NCBI RefSeq assembly: GCF_000350225.1
Contig: NW_005179246.1
Location: 31,238 to 95,237, forward strand
DNA length: 64,000 bases
From: Chondrus crispus
Taxonomy: Eukaryota > Rhodophyta > Florideophyceae > Gigartinales > Gigartinaceae
Direction: 5' to 3'
The position numbers were made by a program, and so were the translations under genes. The number at the start of each line of letters is the position of its first letter. Position 1 is the first letter of the stretch. Below are positions 10,152 to 20,595 of this stretch, in pieces. The notes beneath the pieces were generated by a model. The model saw only the letters and a list, made by a program, of their open reading frames with translations. It was not told where the DNA came from and did no database searches.

Positions 10152-10259
10152 AAAGCGGTCTCCTGACCTAGAATTGTCTACAGGAAACCCGACCTAGAAT
10201 TGTGTCGACGACAGTCTCGGTCTGGAGACGCACTACAAAAGTGGTCTCCCGACCTAGAA
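10144..10259 (+). repeat. Duplicated LTR end and primer-binding site
   Basis: The 32-bp word running from the LTR end through the primer-binding site occurs at 10144-10175 and again, nearly identical, at 10228-10259 (period 84). The second copy reads AAAGTGGTCTCCCGACCTAG, whereas the first has CGG instead of the TGG that would pair with a tRNA CCA end. The same TGGTCTCCCGACC word follows the minus-oriented LTR (26037-26056), supporting its identity as the family primer site. Confidence 0.7.
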
Positions 10260-10360
10260 TTAGTTCTGTCTACGACAAGGAAGTGGTCTGGGTACGGAGT
10301 CTCTTTTTTATTTTATTTTTGTTCGTATCTTTTTTTTAGGTTCGTTCGCTACGCCGAACG

Positions 10361-12665
10361 ATGTCAACAAGCGCACCCGGGGACGTCGGTCCCGGGGCAA
10401 GCGGGAGCGGATCGGCACGGGCGTCGAGGATCCCGACGGGTCCTCGCACCCGGAGCCATGCCAATACGGCCACGGATCCCGGAGATCAAGAATCCCCTAC
10501 GGGGATTGCCGCCGACAGGAATGACCTCGACGAGAAGTTCGAGAAGATGGGCAGCGAAATTCGCCGAGAGAATAAGAAAATTCTCGAGGATGAAATTGCC
10601 CTATTGCAAACGCAACTTGAGTTGCAAAGTTCCGAGTTCCACACTGCGTTGGAAGAGCTGACCGCGCGCGTGGGACTCGTCGAGAAAAAATGGCGACGGG
10701 ACCGACAGCATCGAGCCGGAGGACCTCGCTTCATTGAAGCTTTCGGTCAAGGACGCGAGGCGCGACCTGAATCAAGCCTTGGAGTCCTTAGGAAAATTTA
10801 GAACAAGCATCGATGACCGATTCGATCGCGCCACGCAACGTCTCAAGGACCTTGAGCAGGCCGCAGATCAAGCTCGGCAAGGATCAGACGACAAGCCGCT
10901 CCCTTCGGGTAGAGAGGGCGACCGTCGGTCGAAGAAGGACAAGCCCGCTCGTCAGCGGAGCTCCAAGTCGAAACCCTCGAAGAAGGACAAGCGACGTACA
11001 AGCAAGGGTCACTGTAGTGACGATCCGGAGGACCGCGACTCACAGTCGGAGTCGCTTGGTCCCTCCGAAGATGGTAACGGCGGTTCATCGAACCATTCGG
11101 GCGATTCCGAACGCCGTTCAGAAGAAGGAAACGGAATTTCGTCAAGCAAGAAAATTTCCCCCTGACGAGGCGGAGTCACTTCGTCCGCCTCGCGGAGAGA
11201 CAAGGACGCGGAACCCGAAGATGTTGCAACGCGGCGCGGGCCGCGATGGGAGGAGTTCGAGGAGCTGAATCCGACCAACTACCTCTTCAAGAGAATACTT
11301 TCGTACCGAACGTACCGCTTGCGGAACCCGCACACATATTTGTCAAGTTCCCCGCGGACCGCCGTGCCAAAAATCAGGAGAGATATTCCGCCTAAGGTGA
11401 AGAAGGACAACACGTTCACAGGTGGGGACGGGGTCCTTGTGTCGGATTTTTTGGCAAAGTTAGTTCAGGAGTTTGATACTCAAGAAATGAACGAGGGGCA
11501 AGCGATCCGCTTGTTGCCCGAATTTCTAAGCGGCATCGCCTTGAGACAGTACACTACTGTGTCTCAGACGGCCGGTTCCCATCACGGAAAGGTGTCCGTT
11601 TAGCCAGAGGCCGTACAGTGGTGGTTGAGGAGTTTCGCAACCGACGAGGCGATACCTCAAGCCGTGCTCGCATTGCGAGAAGTTCAGCAGAGACCGTCTG
11701 AAGACGAGATGGAATTTTACATTCGCCTAACAGACGCGAGTAATCGCTGTGGGGATGTTTATTCTATGGAGGAGCAGATGACCATGTTCATCGAGGGGCT
11801 AGATGCCAGTATCAAGCCCATGGTCTCGCAGTATCGACAAGATAACCGAGATGTCTCATTTTTGAGATTGGTAAATTACGTAAAGGCGCATGGCTCGGCG
11901 AGCCGCGCCAAGGACAAGAAGACCAAGAAGGTCACGATTCAGACTCCGTCGACGTTCAGGGCGGGTAAGAAGCCGAGGGCTTCTTATCCCGGTCGTAAAG
12001 GTCACGCCGCCGTCCACTTAGCCGAGTCAATCTCCGCGTCAGATGAACGCAGTGCGCACGAACGTCGCGAAAATCATTACGGAGGAGCATTGGTAGCCGA
12101 AGGCAATTTTATTGAGCCATCGGAGGGCTACGGACACGAGGACTACGGGGCAAGCGGGTCGTCAACTTTACCGACTCCCACATACACGACGGAGTCGTTT
12201 TCAGAGCCCACGGATCCCGTGATGATGTTCCGGGGGCGCGGCCACAGGCCGGCGCCGCGCATCCCGATGGAAGACAAGGGTACAACGTTTCGAAGGCCAG
12301 GCTGGATGGGGAGGCCGCAACATCAAGGAAAGCCGCCGGCCCGTTGAGGACCTAGGCCGCAATATCCCGTCAAGAAGCACGGACTGGTGTGCTATCACTG
12401 TTATGAAAAGGGGCACGCTGCGCCAAAGTGCATTCTTTCCCTCCGGGAAATGCACCGAGTTTTGGGAAATTATGAGGCGTTGTCTCCGATGGAGAGGTTA
12501 GGGATACCATCGACGAGTTATCGGAAGGTCAAGAATTGGTTCGATTCACAGACGGCGAGCAGGCCGAGTCCTTCAACGACGAGGCCGAACCAACCCTTCA
12601 GAGGGCCCGCCGCGGGGCCCGCGTCGTCGGATGTGAGAAGGAACCCGCAGCCGCAGGGAAACTAG
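10361..12665 (+). pseudogene. gag: Decayed gag of gypsy family 1
   Basis: The plus-strand reading matches the gag fragment at 25016-25942 (start ATG, then TSAPGDVG). It then continues through a retrotransposon capsid region and a CCHC zinc knuckle, CYHCYEKGHAAPKC, at about 12390-12431. A frameshift lies near 10690-10740. From 10734 onward a single frame is interrupted by stops at 11163 (TGA), 11601 (TAG) and 12345 (TGA). No pol follows; homology to the gag-pol junction ends at 12763 where an inverted LTR begins. The first and third stops lie beside arginine codons and look like CGA/AGA to TGA changes. Confidence 0.8.
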
Positions 12666-12763
12666 AGAGGTAAATCTCGAGGGAGTCACGAGAGGCGCAG
12701 GTTTAACGTACTGCGTCCGGCACTCAGTCCCGTTCCCCGTCTCTAGCAAGAAGGGAAGGCCTC

Positions 12764-14411
12764 TGTAGTGCAATGTGCCTGGCAGGCCGAGAACACAGTC
12801 CGACGGTCAAACAAAAAGAAGAAAAACAACAACAGCAACAACCACTGCCGATGGCACGCGCTACGAAGCGATCGAGACTCCCTTTCCCCTTGTGTGGGCT
12901 TGCGGCCCATGGTAGCTCGACTCCGACGGGGGGGTTAAGGAAACATACCCGGCCCGGGAGGATAATGGTGGTAGAGACTTGTGAAGACTTGAGCGCTCGA
13001 CGAGTGCGGGTTGGGCTTGTCTACGAGAATGTAACTGCAGTTCGCTGGGTTGTAAGGCCTGTGGCATAATGGCCGACGACTACTGTATACATTAGATTTG
13101 CAATTAGATCTAGATCTCGCTGTAAGGTACGAACCCTACAGCGGGCATGCGCGCATATCTTACAGCGCGTGCGCCAGCACACGTGTACGACACGTGTGCT
13201 GTCAGCCCGATGGCTGACAGCATTACAGTGCGGGACGACCCGCACTGGTACAGTAGCACGATACTGTACTATAGTATGATAACTTCGATTTGTATATTAA
13301 ATAGGAGTAAGGGCGCCGGCGGGGAGAGGACCAAGGTAGCTTGGTCACGATCCACGACCGCGGCGAAACTCTCCAGCTTACTCTAATTAGGCGACACCTT
13401 CGCAAGCCTTTTTAGTTAGGGATCAGCACGGGTCGGGTTGCGCGACACGCGAGCGAGCCGGGATCCGCTTCCGCTCGTCAGCGCTGGTACGTCACCCAGC
13501 GCTGCTCCGGGGCGTTGAGGCGTCGATCCGCTCGTGCGTGCGCGCGACCTACCCCGACCCGCTCTACCACACTGCTACCGGGCCCGTGCCCGGTTCCGTG
13601 AGCAGGAGGAGTCCCCCGTCTTCCGCCGATCAAGGGTCACCGTCGGACTGTTAGCAACACCCCTCCGCCGTCGGGGGTGTTTATGCTACAAGGCCAATGC
13701 TCGACGAGCGTCTTCAGCACCTTGGGTATAATTCAAAGTCTTCGACGGGGGCTTGTTCAGCACTACCCGACGGGATCGTGACCATGTAGCAACGCTACAA
13801 CCGACGTGTTGCCCGATGGCTAAAAACACCCTCACCAGCGCGATCGCGATCGCAGTAGGCAGTACCAACTCTGTCTTATACAGTGAGACCTTCGACGGAG
13901 GCGTCGTTACAACAGCCTTCTTACGGAACTTGAAACAGTAGCAGCGCTACACAACGTGTTGCCCGATGGCTAAAACACCTACACCGGATCGGTCGCAACC
14001 GACTCCAATGGAACCAACACAATTAAGGGAAAAATAGATGTAAAGATAGAAAAGGTAAAAGGATAAGGAAAAGGAATGGGACCCCCGAGCGCTGAAGGAT
14101 GCCGTAGGCTTAGGTAAAAGGGAGCGTCTTGGTAGAGACGGACTTCGACCGAGGCGACATTCAACTCCGGCAACTTCGGTTGGTTTATTGACTTGGTCGG
14201 TCAAAGGGCTAAGTTATATAGAGCCCCGCCGGGGCGAGTACAGTAGCTCCCGGCTCTAGATTCTAGATCTAATTAGTAAATAAAATTAAATAATTAAAAT
14301 AATCGTGCGCTTCGTCGCACACGTGTGTCCCCCAAACCCGGACTACAGTATCCAATTCGTTTCCTTTTTCAGTTCTTTTCACCCCCCTCGTCACGTGCGT
14401 ATTGCACTACA
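12764..14411 (-). mobile_element. 3' LTR of the minus-strand gypsy element (with nested solo LTR)
   Basis: In minus orientation it begins TGTAGTGCAAT at 14411 and ends ATTGCACTACA at 12764. It is directly preceded, on the element's sense strand, by a polypurine tract (GGAAGGGGGATA, complement of 14412-14423). Its TATATA is at 14215-14220. Removing the nested LTR at 13060-13690 and one target repeat leaves about 1,012 bp, close to the 1,081-bp plus-strand copy. Its outer end abuts the broken gag at 10361-12665. Confidence 0.85.
13060..13690. mobile_element. Solo LTR nested in another LTR (631 bp)
   Basis: Begins TGTGGCATAATGG and ends TTTATGCTACA, flanked by a 5-bp target duplication AGGCC (13055-13059 and 13691-13695). 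The empty site is visible in the sister LTR near 26350, which reads TTGTAAGGCCAATGCTC without interruption. The start resembles the TGTGGTATAAC end of the element at 34290-44642, but the body differs, so it belongs to a different, possibly related family. Confidence 0.88.
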
Positions 14412-14534
14412 TATCCCCCTTCCGAGCGCTCTTGTACGCCGCTCTGCCATCGTATAATCTCCTCGCCGTTTCTCTCATAACCCTACACCGCCATATCCCG
14501 TAATCGGTGAAAGTGCAAGAGCAAGACGGGCCCC

Positions 14535-16487
14535 ATGTTTCCTTCATCCCCGAGCCACTCGAATGGTGGTACTAAACGCAAGCGCTACGGCGTGGGCTTT
14601 TCTTCCACTTCCTACAACCCTCTAAGTCTTCCTTCCATCCCTCGATTACCCCCTGATTCCCAACATGCCGGCCCTGTTGGCCACATAGATTCCGATCCTA
14701 ACGCTCCGTCCTCGCGTCGATACCCTGCTGCGTCGGAGCTCCACGATAAGGCCATGCGCCTTAATCCTGAGCTTTTTGCTTCCGCTAAATGGTTCTCAGT
14801 GATCGGTGTGTGCGCCTTCGATGACATTGCTTACTCGTTCGCCGACGGCGCCGGTATGCTTCCAGGACAAATCCCCCTTCAAGCTATTCGGTCTTACGAT
14901 TGGTTGGCTCGCATCACCATTCCTCCCTCCATCCAGTGTCACATTTCGCCTCGTGGTCGTGCGGTGTTATCGACCGGCTTCATGACCGCTGTGTGCAACA
15001 GGCTTGAGCTGCCATTGACGCAGGATCTCATCCCTGAGGAATTGGGTTGTGACACGTGGCAGTTTCGCACCGAGGGCGAGCGGTCTTACCTCGATAACAT
15101 GATGGCCTGGACCTCCAATAACCCTCTTCGTGAAGCTAACCGCCTTCGGTTCAACCAACGGACCGTCTCGGGCGACGCTATGATGTGGACCAACGCCATA
15201 ATTCCGGCTAATTTCCGACTTATCAAGCGGGGTACCATCCCCTTCTTTCAGCACACAGTGCGCTTCGAACGCCGTACTCGGTCTGACACGGGTTATTTTG
15301 TGGCCTACCAGATGTTGGAGGCGCGCGAAATCGCGAGGCGCCATTACGCGAATCGTTATCAACGTATTCCGTCGTGGTGGAGCCAATTTGAGGTCTGCCA
15401 AGGCTTCTGGGCTGAGCTCAGCCCTGTGTACACGTATTACGGAAGGTATTTACGTGATCTTCGACATGGTCTTTTGGTAGTCTTCCTCACAGAGTGGTGT
15501 ACCAAAGTGGCAGTGACCCTCCTGTGGGAGACCTACGACTGCTGGAGGTTGTGGTACTTGCCTCCCCAGCTCATCAGCCTCATGCAACGCCTCGATTATT
15601 CGGTTCCCCTGGGCGGTGCTGATGCAGACACCGAACTGCGTTCTCTCCTCGATAAAATAGAGGAGATCGATTGGGACTGGATACCGCGTCAAAATTCCTC
15701 TCGTTCCTTCGTCCGGCAACGCCCCTGCTTCTCTCCTGGTCGTGCTCATCGTGGTGCGGGGGACTACGCTTGGTTTAACCCATGGACGGGATCGCAATGT
15801 TCTTGCGACGAGGCGCGTCTGAGTCCGCAGTATGGGATTCAGACGCCCGTTCCGGTTGAATTGCCCGTCTTCCTTGCGGATCCCCGCGAGCGCGACCTCT
15901 GTCCCAGAGAGCCTTTGCGTTCTTGTTCTGTGTCACCGGTCTCACCGACTTCACTTCCTGTCGATCCGGCCGACCCCACTCTTCCCGTGAATGCTTCGAA
16001 AAGGGCGACGAGAGCCCCTGAGTGTGAGGAGGTCAAATCCCCTTTGCGGTCCCATTCACCTCCAGTGGCCAGGTGTCAACCTCTATCAGAGACGAGAGAG
16101 GTCCCCTCGTCAGCTAGCCGGGCTGAAAGTCTGTCCGTGCGCGCAGCCCCAGAAAGGAAGGGAGATGCTTTTTCCCTTACCCCCTCGGCTCCTCCTGCAC
16201 CGTCTTCCCCTGTGCACGTCCCGGCTTGTCCCCCTTCTCCTGCGGCTGTTCCAGTTGCCGCCCCCTTGTCACCAATCGTCGACGCAGTCCAATCGACCAG
16301 GGGAGGTTCGACCTCCCCGTTCTCTCCAGATGTTATCAAAAAGAACGACGGCGCCGCCAGCGTCTATCGCACATTGCTCCGTGCTCACGGAATAAACGAG
16401 GGGGCTCTTCGAGAAGCGTCCCTCGTTGAACTGCGCTTACTGGCGCAGCTCATCGCCTCACTTCCGAAGGAAAAATTCCTTGGGTGA
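14535..16487 (+). CDS. 650-aa antisense ORF inside gypsy element, function unknown
   Basis: An intact 650-codon frame from an ATG 123 bp beyond the polypurine tract/3' LTR boundary, running antisense to the element's gag and pol. Residues ~70-400 look globular, rich in W, Y and F (for example SWWSQFEVCQGFWAELSPVY). Residues ~440-610 are Pro/Ser-rich and likely disordered. A short helical C-terminus follows (EGALREASLVELRLLAQLIA). No family is recognised; no zinc, nuclease or protease motif is seen. Some plant gypsy elements carry antisense ORFs in this position, so an element-borne accessory gene is the best reading; a captured host gene is the alternative. Its intactness contrasts with the broken sense genes. 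Confidence 0.65.
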   Translation: MFPSSPSHSNGGTKRKRYGVGFSSTSYNPLSLPSIPRLPPDSQHAGPVGHIDSDPNAPSSRRYPAASELHDKAMRLNPELFASAKWFSVIGVCAFDDIAYSFADGAGMLPGQIPLQAIRSYDWLARITIPPSIQCHISPRGRAVLSTGFMTAVCNRLELPLTQDLIPEELGCDTWQFRTEGERSYLDNMMAWTSNNPLREANRLRFNQRTVSGDAMMWTNAIIPANFRLIKRGTIPFFQHTVRFERRTRSDTGYFVAYQMLEAREIARRHYANRYQRIPSWWSQFEVCQGFWAELSPVYTYYGRYLRDLRHGLLVVFLTEWCTKVAVTLLWETYDCWRLWYLPPQLISLMQRLDYSVPLGGADADTELRSLLDKIEEIDWDWIPRQNSSRSFVRQRPCFSPGRAHRGAGDYAWFNPWTGSQCSCDEARLSPQYGIQTPVPVELPVFLADPRERDLCPREPLRSCSVSPVSPTSLPVDPADPTLPVNASKRATRAPECEEVKSPLRSHSPPVARCQPLSETREVPSSASRAESLSVRAAPERKGDAFSLTPSAPPAPSSPVHVPACPPSPAAVPVAAPLSPIVDAVQSTRGGSTSPFSPDVIKKNDGAASVYRTLLRAHGINEGALREASLVELRLLAQLIASLPKEKFLG

Positions 16488-19400
16488 ATCGTCCCATTGA
16501 TTCATTGCCGATGGTAGCGTCCTGCCGATCCATGTTCGGATCATTGTCCTCTGAGAGTGTCGTCTCATCGTCGACACTTCCCTTCGTTCCACTGAAAAAA
16601 ATTGCATTCCCTTTTCCTATCCACTTCCTCCTCTTTTTGCATTTTCCTTCTTTTTATCCAACACGTACGTCATCCTTCTCCTCATTTCCCTTTTCCTCCT
16701 CTTTATCAAACGCTTTGACGGGGCCCACACGCCCCTTCGATCCTCCTCTTCCTTCGCTCGGCGTTTGTAAAACGCGACTCGTTACATGCCTGTACAGTTC
16801 ATGAAAATACTGAACTGGCGGCCGGCGATCCGCTAGAAAAGCTGTCTCCATCAAATTCCGGTGGGGACAGAAACCATGGTCATCTTTTTTTTCGTAGTTA
16901 TGACGATCTAGGCTTTACCCTCCCTGTCCTTGGCAGCGTCCCTCACGTTCGCAGATTCTTATTCGTGACGCACGATTGGTCATGAAACGTCAATGACGTC
17001 GCCTTTGGGCTCGTTCGAGGCGTCTTCTGTACTTTTGAATTGCCACCTAAGTTGGCAAAGTTGGGGGCAGCTGTGGAACAAACGTTCGAATTTGATAAAA
17101 TTTGGTCGTCTTCCGAACGATCGTCGGAGACCTCAATATTTCCTTATTATAGCATCGGCATGTCTGCTGGTTGCGCTGATGACGATTCCGTTTTAGGATT
17201 GCCGACGATGCGGCTCGTACCACGCGGAAACAGCAAATTACTGTCCCCGTATGGACGTCCATAAATGATGATGGAGACGATTGAGGTTCCTCCTACGCGT
17301 CCGTTCCTACGTCTCACAATGTTTGTTGACCGCGTCTCAATGAGCTACCGGTTGGGTCATGTCCCTTTTTGTCGCGTGCCCGACCGACACGTCTCCTCGT
17401 CATAAATTCCGACTCGAAGTCGGGGTTTCGACTGCGCAAAGATTATTTTTCAGGTTCACTGCGCTTGTGTTCCTCGCGAATCGCATGGTCGTGCGAAAAT
17501 CGGGGATTTGCGATGGCTATGACACAGCAAATGGAGGACTTCTGGGCACTTGCGACGTTTTGGGCGGACGGTTTCGAGATCGGTCATCGCATTCTCGGAG
17601 TGCAACTCCAATTTTCCCTTTTTGTTTCGAGTCCCTGGCGATGATCGTACCAAAAAAAAAAAAAGTAAAACAAAGTCTTTGAATACTGTAGAGACTTGGT
17701 CCACTTGTCTTACATCCACTCCTCTGGAGTGTTCAGGCACGTCCTTGTCCTTGTTGGTCACTTTCTGTCAGAAGAATGTCTCTTTCGAACATCCGCTCCG
17801 ACTTGGGGTCCAAACAGCCGATCCAATCTTCTCGTGTCCCTGTGCGTTCCCTCCTCATTGCATTTTCGTTTCCTTGTGAGGCCCCATCAATTTCCCTGAC
17901 CTCGGGAAAGAGCGAGCTCGCTCATTCTGTTGTCTATGCGCGACGTCGTCAACGGGCACAGTGCGTCGCGCTGTTTACCTCCACGTCAAGGTCCTTGATG
18001 CCTTATTACCTCATCGGTACGTCCACGAGGGGTTCCGGGCTCCATTTCTTATGTTCTACCCGTAAAAACATTCGGACGGACCTGGCGAAAACATGGTCTA
18101 CTTCGTGACGCGTCCGTCATCATAGAGAGTCCGTAACACAATAGGTGTGTGCTTTCGAAAGCGACGTTTTCTTTCCTGTGGAGTTGTTCTCCCTTCGGCG
18201 ATCTACCGTGTGCGCTCGTGTCAGTGTCTGGCACGTGGCTCGTTGACGGTGTTACTCCTCACAACGTTCTTTCCCTTCTGCGGTTCTTACAAGCCGTTGG
18301 CTCTTTCCGAATTCTCCGTCCTTGCAGCGGACTGTGGGTACCACGGAAGCACTGGTCGGCGATGTATGAGAAAGGGGCTGGCGTCATGCCGCGGGATCGG
18401 GTTTCATCCTTAAAGAAAAGGTACCCTGGACAGGTAAAAGGAAGGACTCCCCCTCAATCGCGAGTAGGCTGCAACGCGGGGCGTCGCTTGGTGTATCCCC
18501 GTGGGCTTGTCTGAAGTCCTTTTGCGACGATCGTCGGTCGTCCACCAGACGATCCGTTTCCTTCTACGTCTCCTCTGTAACGAGGCCCTGTTGATCGATA
18601 CAAAACAAAACAAAAACCTTGACAAGAGAAAAGATATAAGCGCGAGCGGATGACGTTGTCTCGACAGAGGCAACGTTCGTCGTGGTCGCAATTCGTGTGC
18701 AGTACACTTATCCCAAAAAGGCTCAGCGTCCCATGCGCTGGACCGAATCGCTCTTTCCTTAAAATTAGTTAAAAATTCCGAGCGGTGTCCTGTGTTCCAC
18801 TTGGACATCGCGACACTTGTCGATCTTCACAGGGTGTTGTTGCGGTGTGCTCGGGGTGTCCCGCGGCTTACGCGATGGGCCATCCAACGACAACTGCCTG
18901 CCCTTCGGACTCTCCCCTCGCATCGTGGTGCATCTCTTCATCCTCAAAAGGTACGCTTCCCACACCTCCGTCACTCGTTCCTGCCAGTACCTCAGCCTCC
19001 TTGCACATCTCATCATCCACTTCCTCCTGCTTCGCCTTGCCCGCGTACACATGCACATCAGCTACATCCTTTGAACACCTTCTCCCTCGGCTCGAAAGTG
19101 ACCCACTCGTCCGTCTGACGCACCCCCATCTCCACCGTAGAGGACAGTAGTCTGCTCCTCCTTTCCCCGCTTTCAAACGCGTTCCGCTCTCCCATTTATG
19201 CCGCCGTCTGGTTGCCACCAGACACTTCTCCAATTACACACAGTCCTTCAACCAGCCGTCGGCCATTTCAGCCTTTCCCCCACGACATGAAGTACACCCC
19301 TCCGGGAAGCTCTGCCTTAATCTTATCGTCGTGCGCGGTCACTCGTAGAGCACGCGTCTTCCCGACTCCGTCCTGTCTCATGGCGTTCGCTACACATATA

Positions 19401-20595
19401 TACATATTTTTTTCTAATCTAACTAATGTCACCTGGTTTGCCATCAACGTCGTGCATCCATTTTCTTTTCTCTTCTTGGTAAGTGGACGACTCGGTTCAC
19501 CTCCCTCATTCTCTTACGTCCACCGGACGTTGCCCGGGGCTGTATCTTCGACATCAAAAAGAACAAAACCGAAACGAAGAAAAGGAATAGAAAAGAAAAG
19601 AGAGGTCATCGTTATGACCCGGTGAGTACGCTGCTCGCGGTAAAAAATGCGGTTGCGGTGGTGTTTGTCGCAATCGGCGGATCAACAGCAACGGCCCATT
19701 GGGACGACATCCCCTCTAGCGATTTCTCAATCTTCTGTACGCATGAACATTGTCCTTGCTCGGGGATCCTCTCGTTTGTTAAACGTCTGTCTCACGGCTT
19801 GTCGAGTCTGCCCAACACATTCGAGGCAAGTTGACAAGGCTGGCGTTCGCTCTGATACCGCTCGCTCAATACTTCGCTTTCGACACCCATTAAATTCTCA
19901 AATAAATTACGCTTCACGCGCGTGTGGACCACTGATCCCATTCGTAATTTCACGGACATCCGGCGATTGTGAGTGTGTGTTTTAAATGGGGGTAGTGCCT
20001 CATCTCCTTGTGGCTCTATCTATGACGTAGGAACACCCGTCGTAGAGTCATGTTCTCCTACGTCTCTTAGCTCCCCCTCGGCCTTGCCCTGAATGGTGAG
20101 AATCCCGCGATTCGGGCGTCGGCCGTAACCTTGTCAAAGACGGAATTGATCCCGAAGATCATCGCCTCTTCAATGTCCTCCTTGGACTCCTCACAGACTT
20201 GCTGACCAACCTCCGCGGTGCGGGGTCGTGTCCCTAACGTCTCAAAAATAAAATAAAATAGAACAACACAAAAGCAATCACAAATAAAACAAAAACGAGA
20301 CCGAACAGTTATGAAGGTAAGAGTGAAAGAATTGGACTATCCAGTCCATGTCCCCGTTCTTCTAGCGTTTGTTCTTCGCCTGGCACATCGTTACGCGACT
20401 TCCGACCTGAGTATCTCATCACGACGCTCATGCTACTCGTGCGCGCGCTGCTTCTACTTGCGGGTGGCTGTCTGAAGGCCCCTCACCTGGTTCGTTCCAT
20501 CTCATCGTTCCCCTTTTCTTGACCCTCAGGTCCGCTCGCTCTGCCCAGTGCGGATTACCGCACTGACACTGACATGTGAAATTCTTGATTACCAC
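16488..20595. other. 3' untranslated/unknown region of gypsy element
   Basis: About 4.1 kb between the antisense ORF and the end of pol. The plus strand is pyrimidine-rich and holds only short overlapping ORFs. Four A-rich blocks (near 17650, 18600, 19560 and 20250) recur at 0.7-1.0 kb intervals, each following a T/C-rich stretch, but I could not align them confidently as repeats. No gene is called. Confidence 0.4.

Noticed and set aside
16488-20595. Four A-rich blocks as copies of a dispersed repeat
   Set aside because: The blocks share composition but not alignable flanks.
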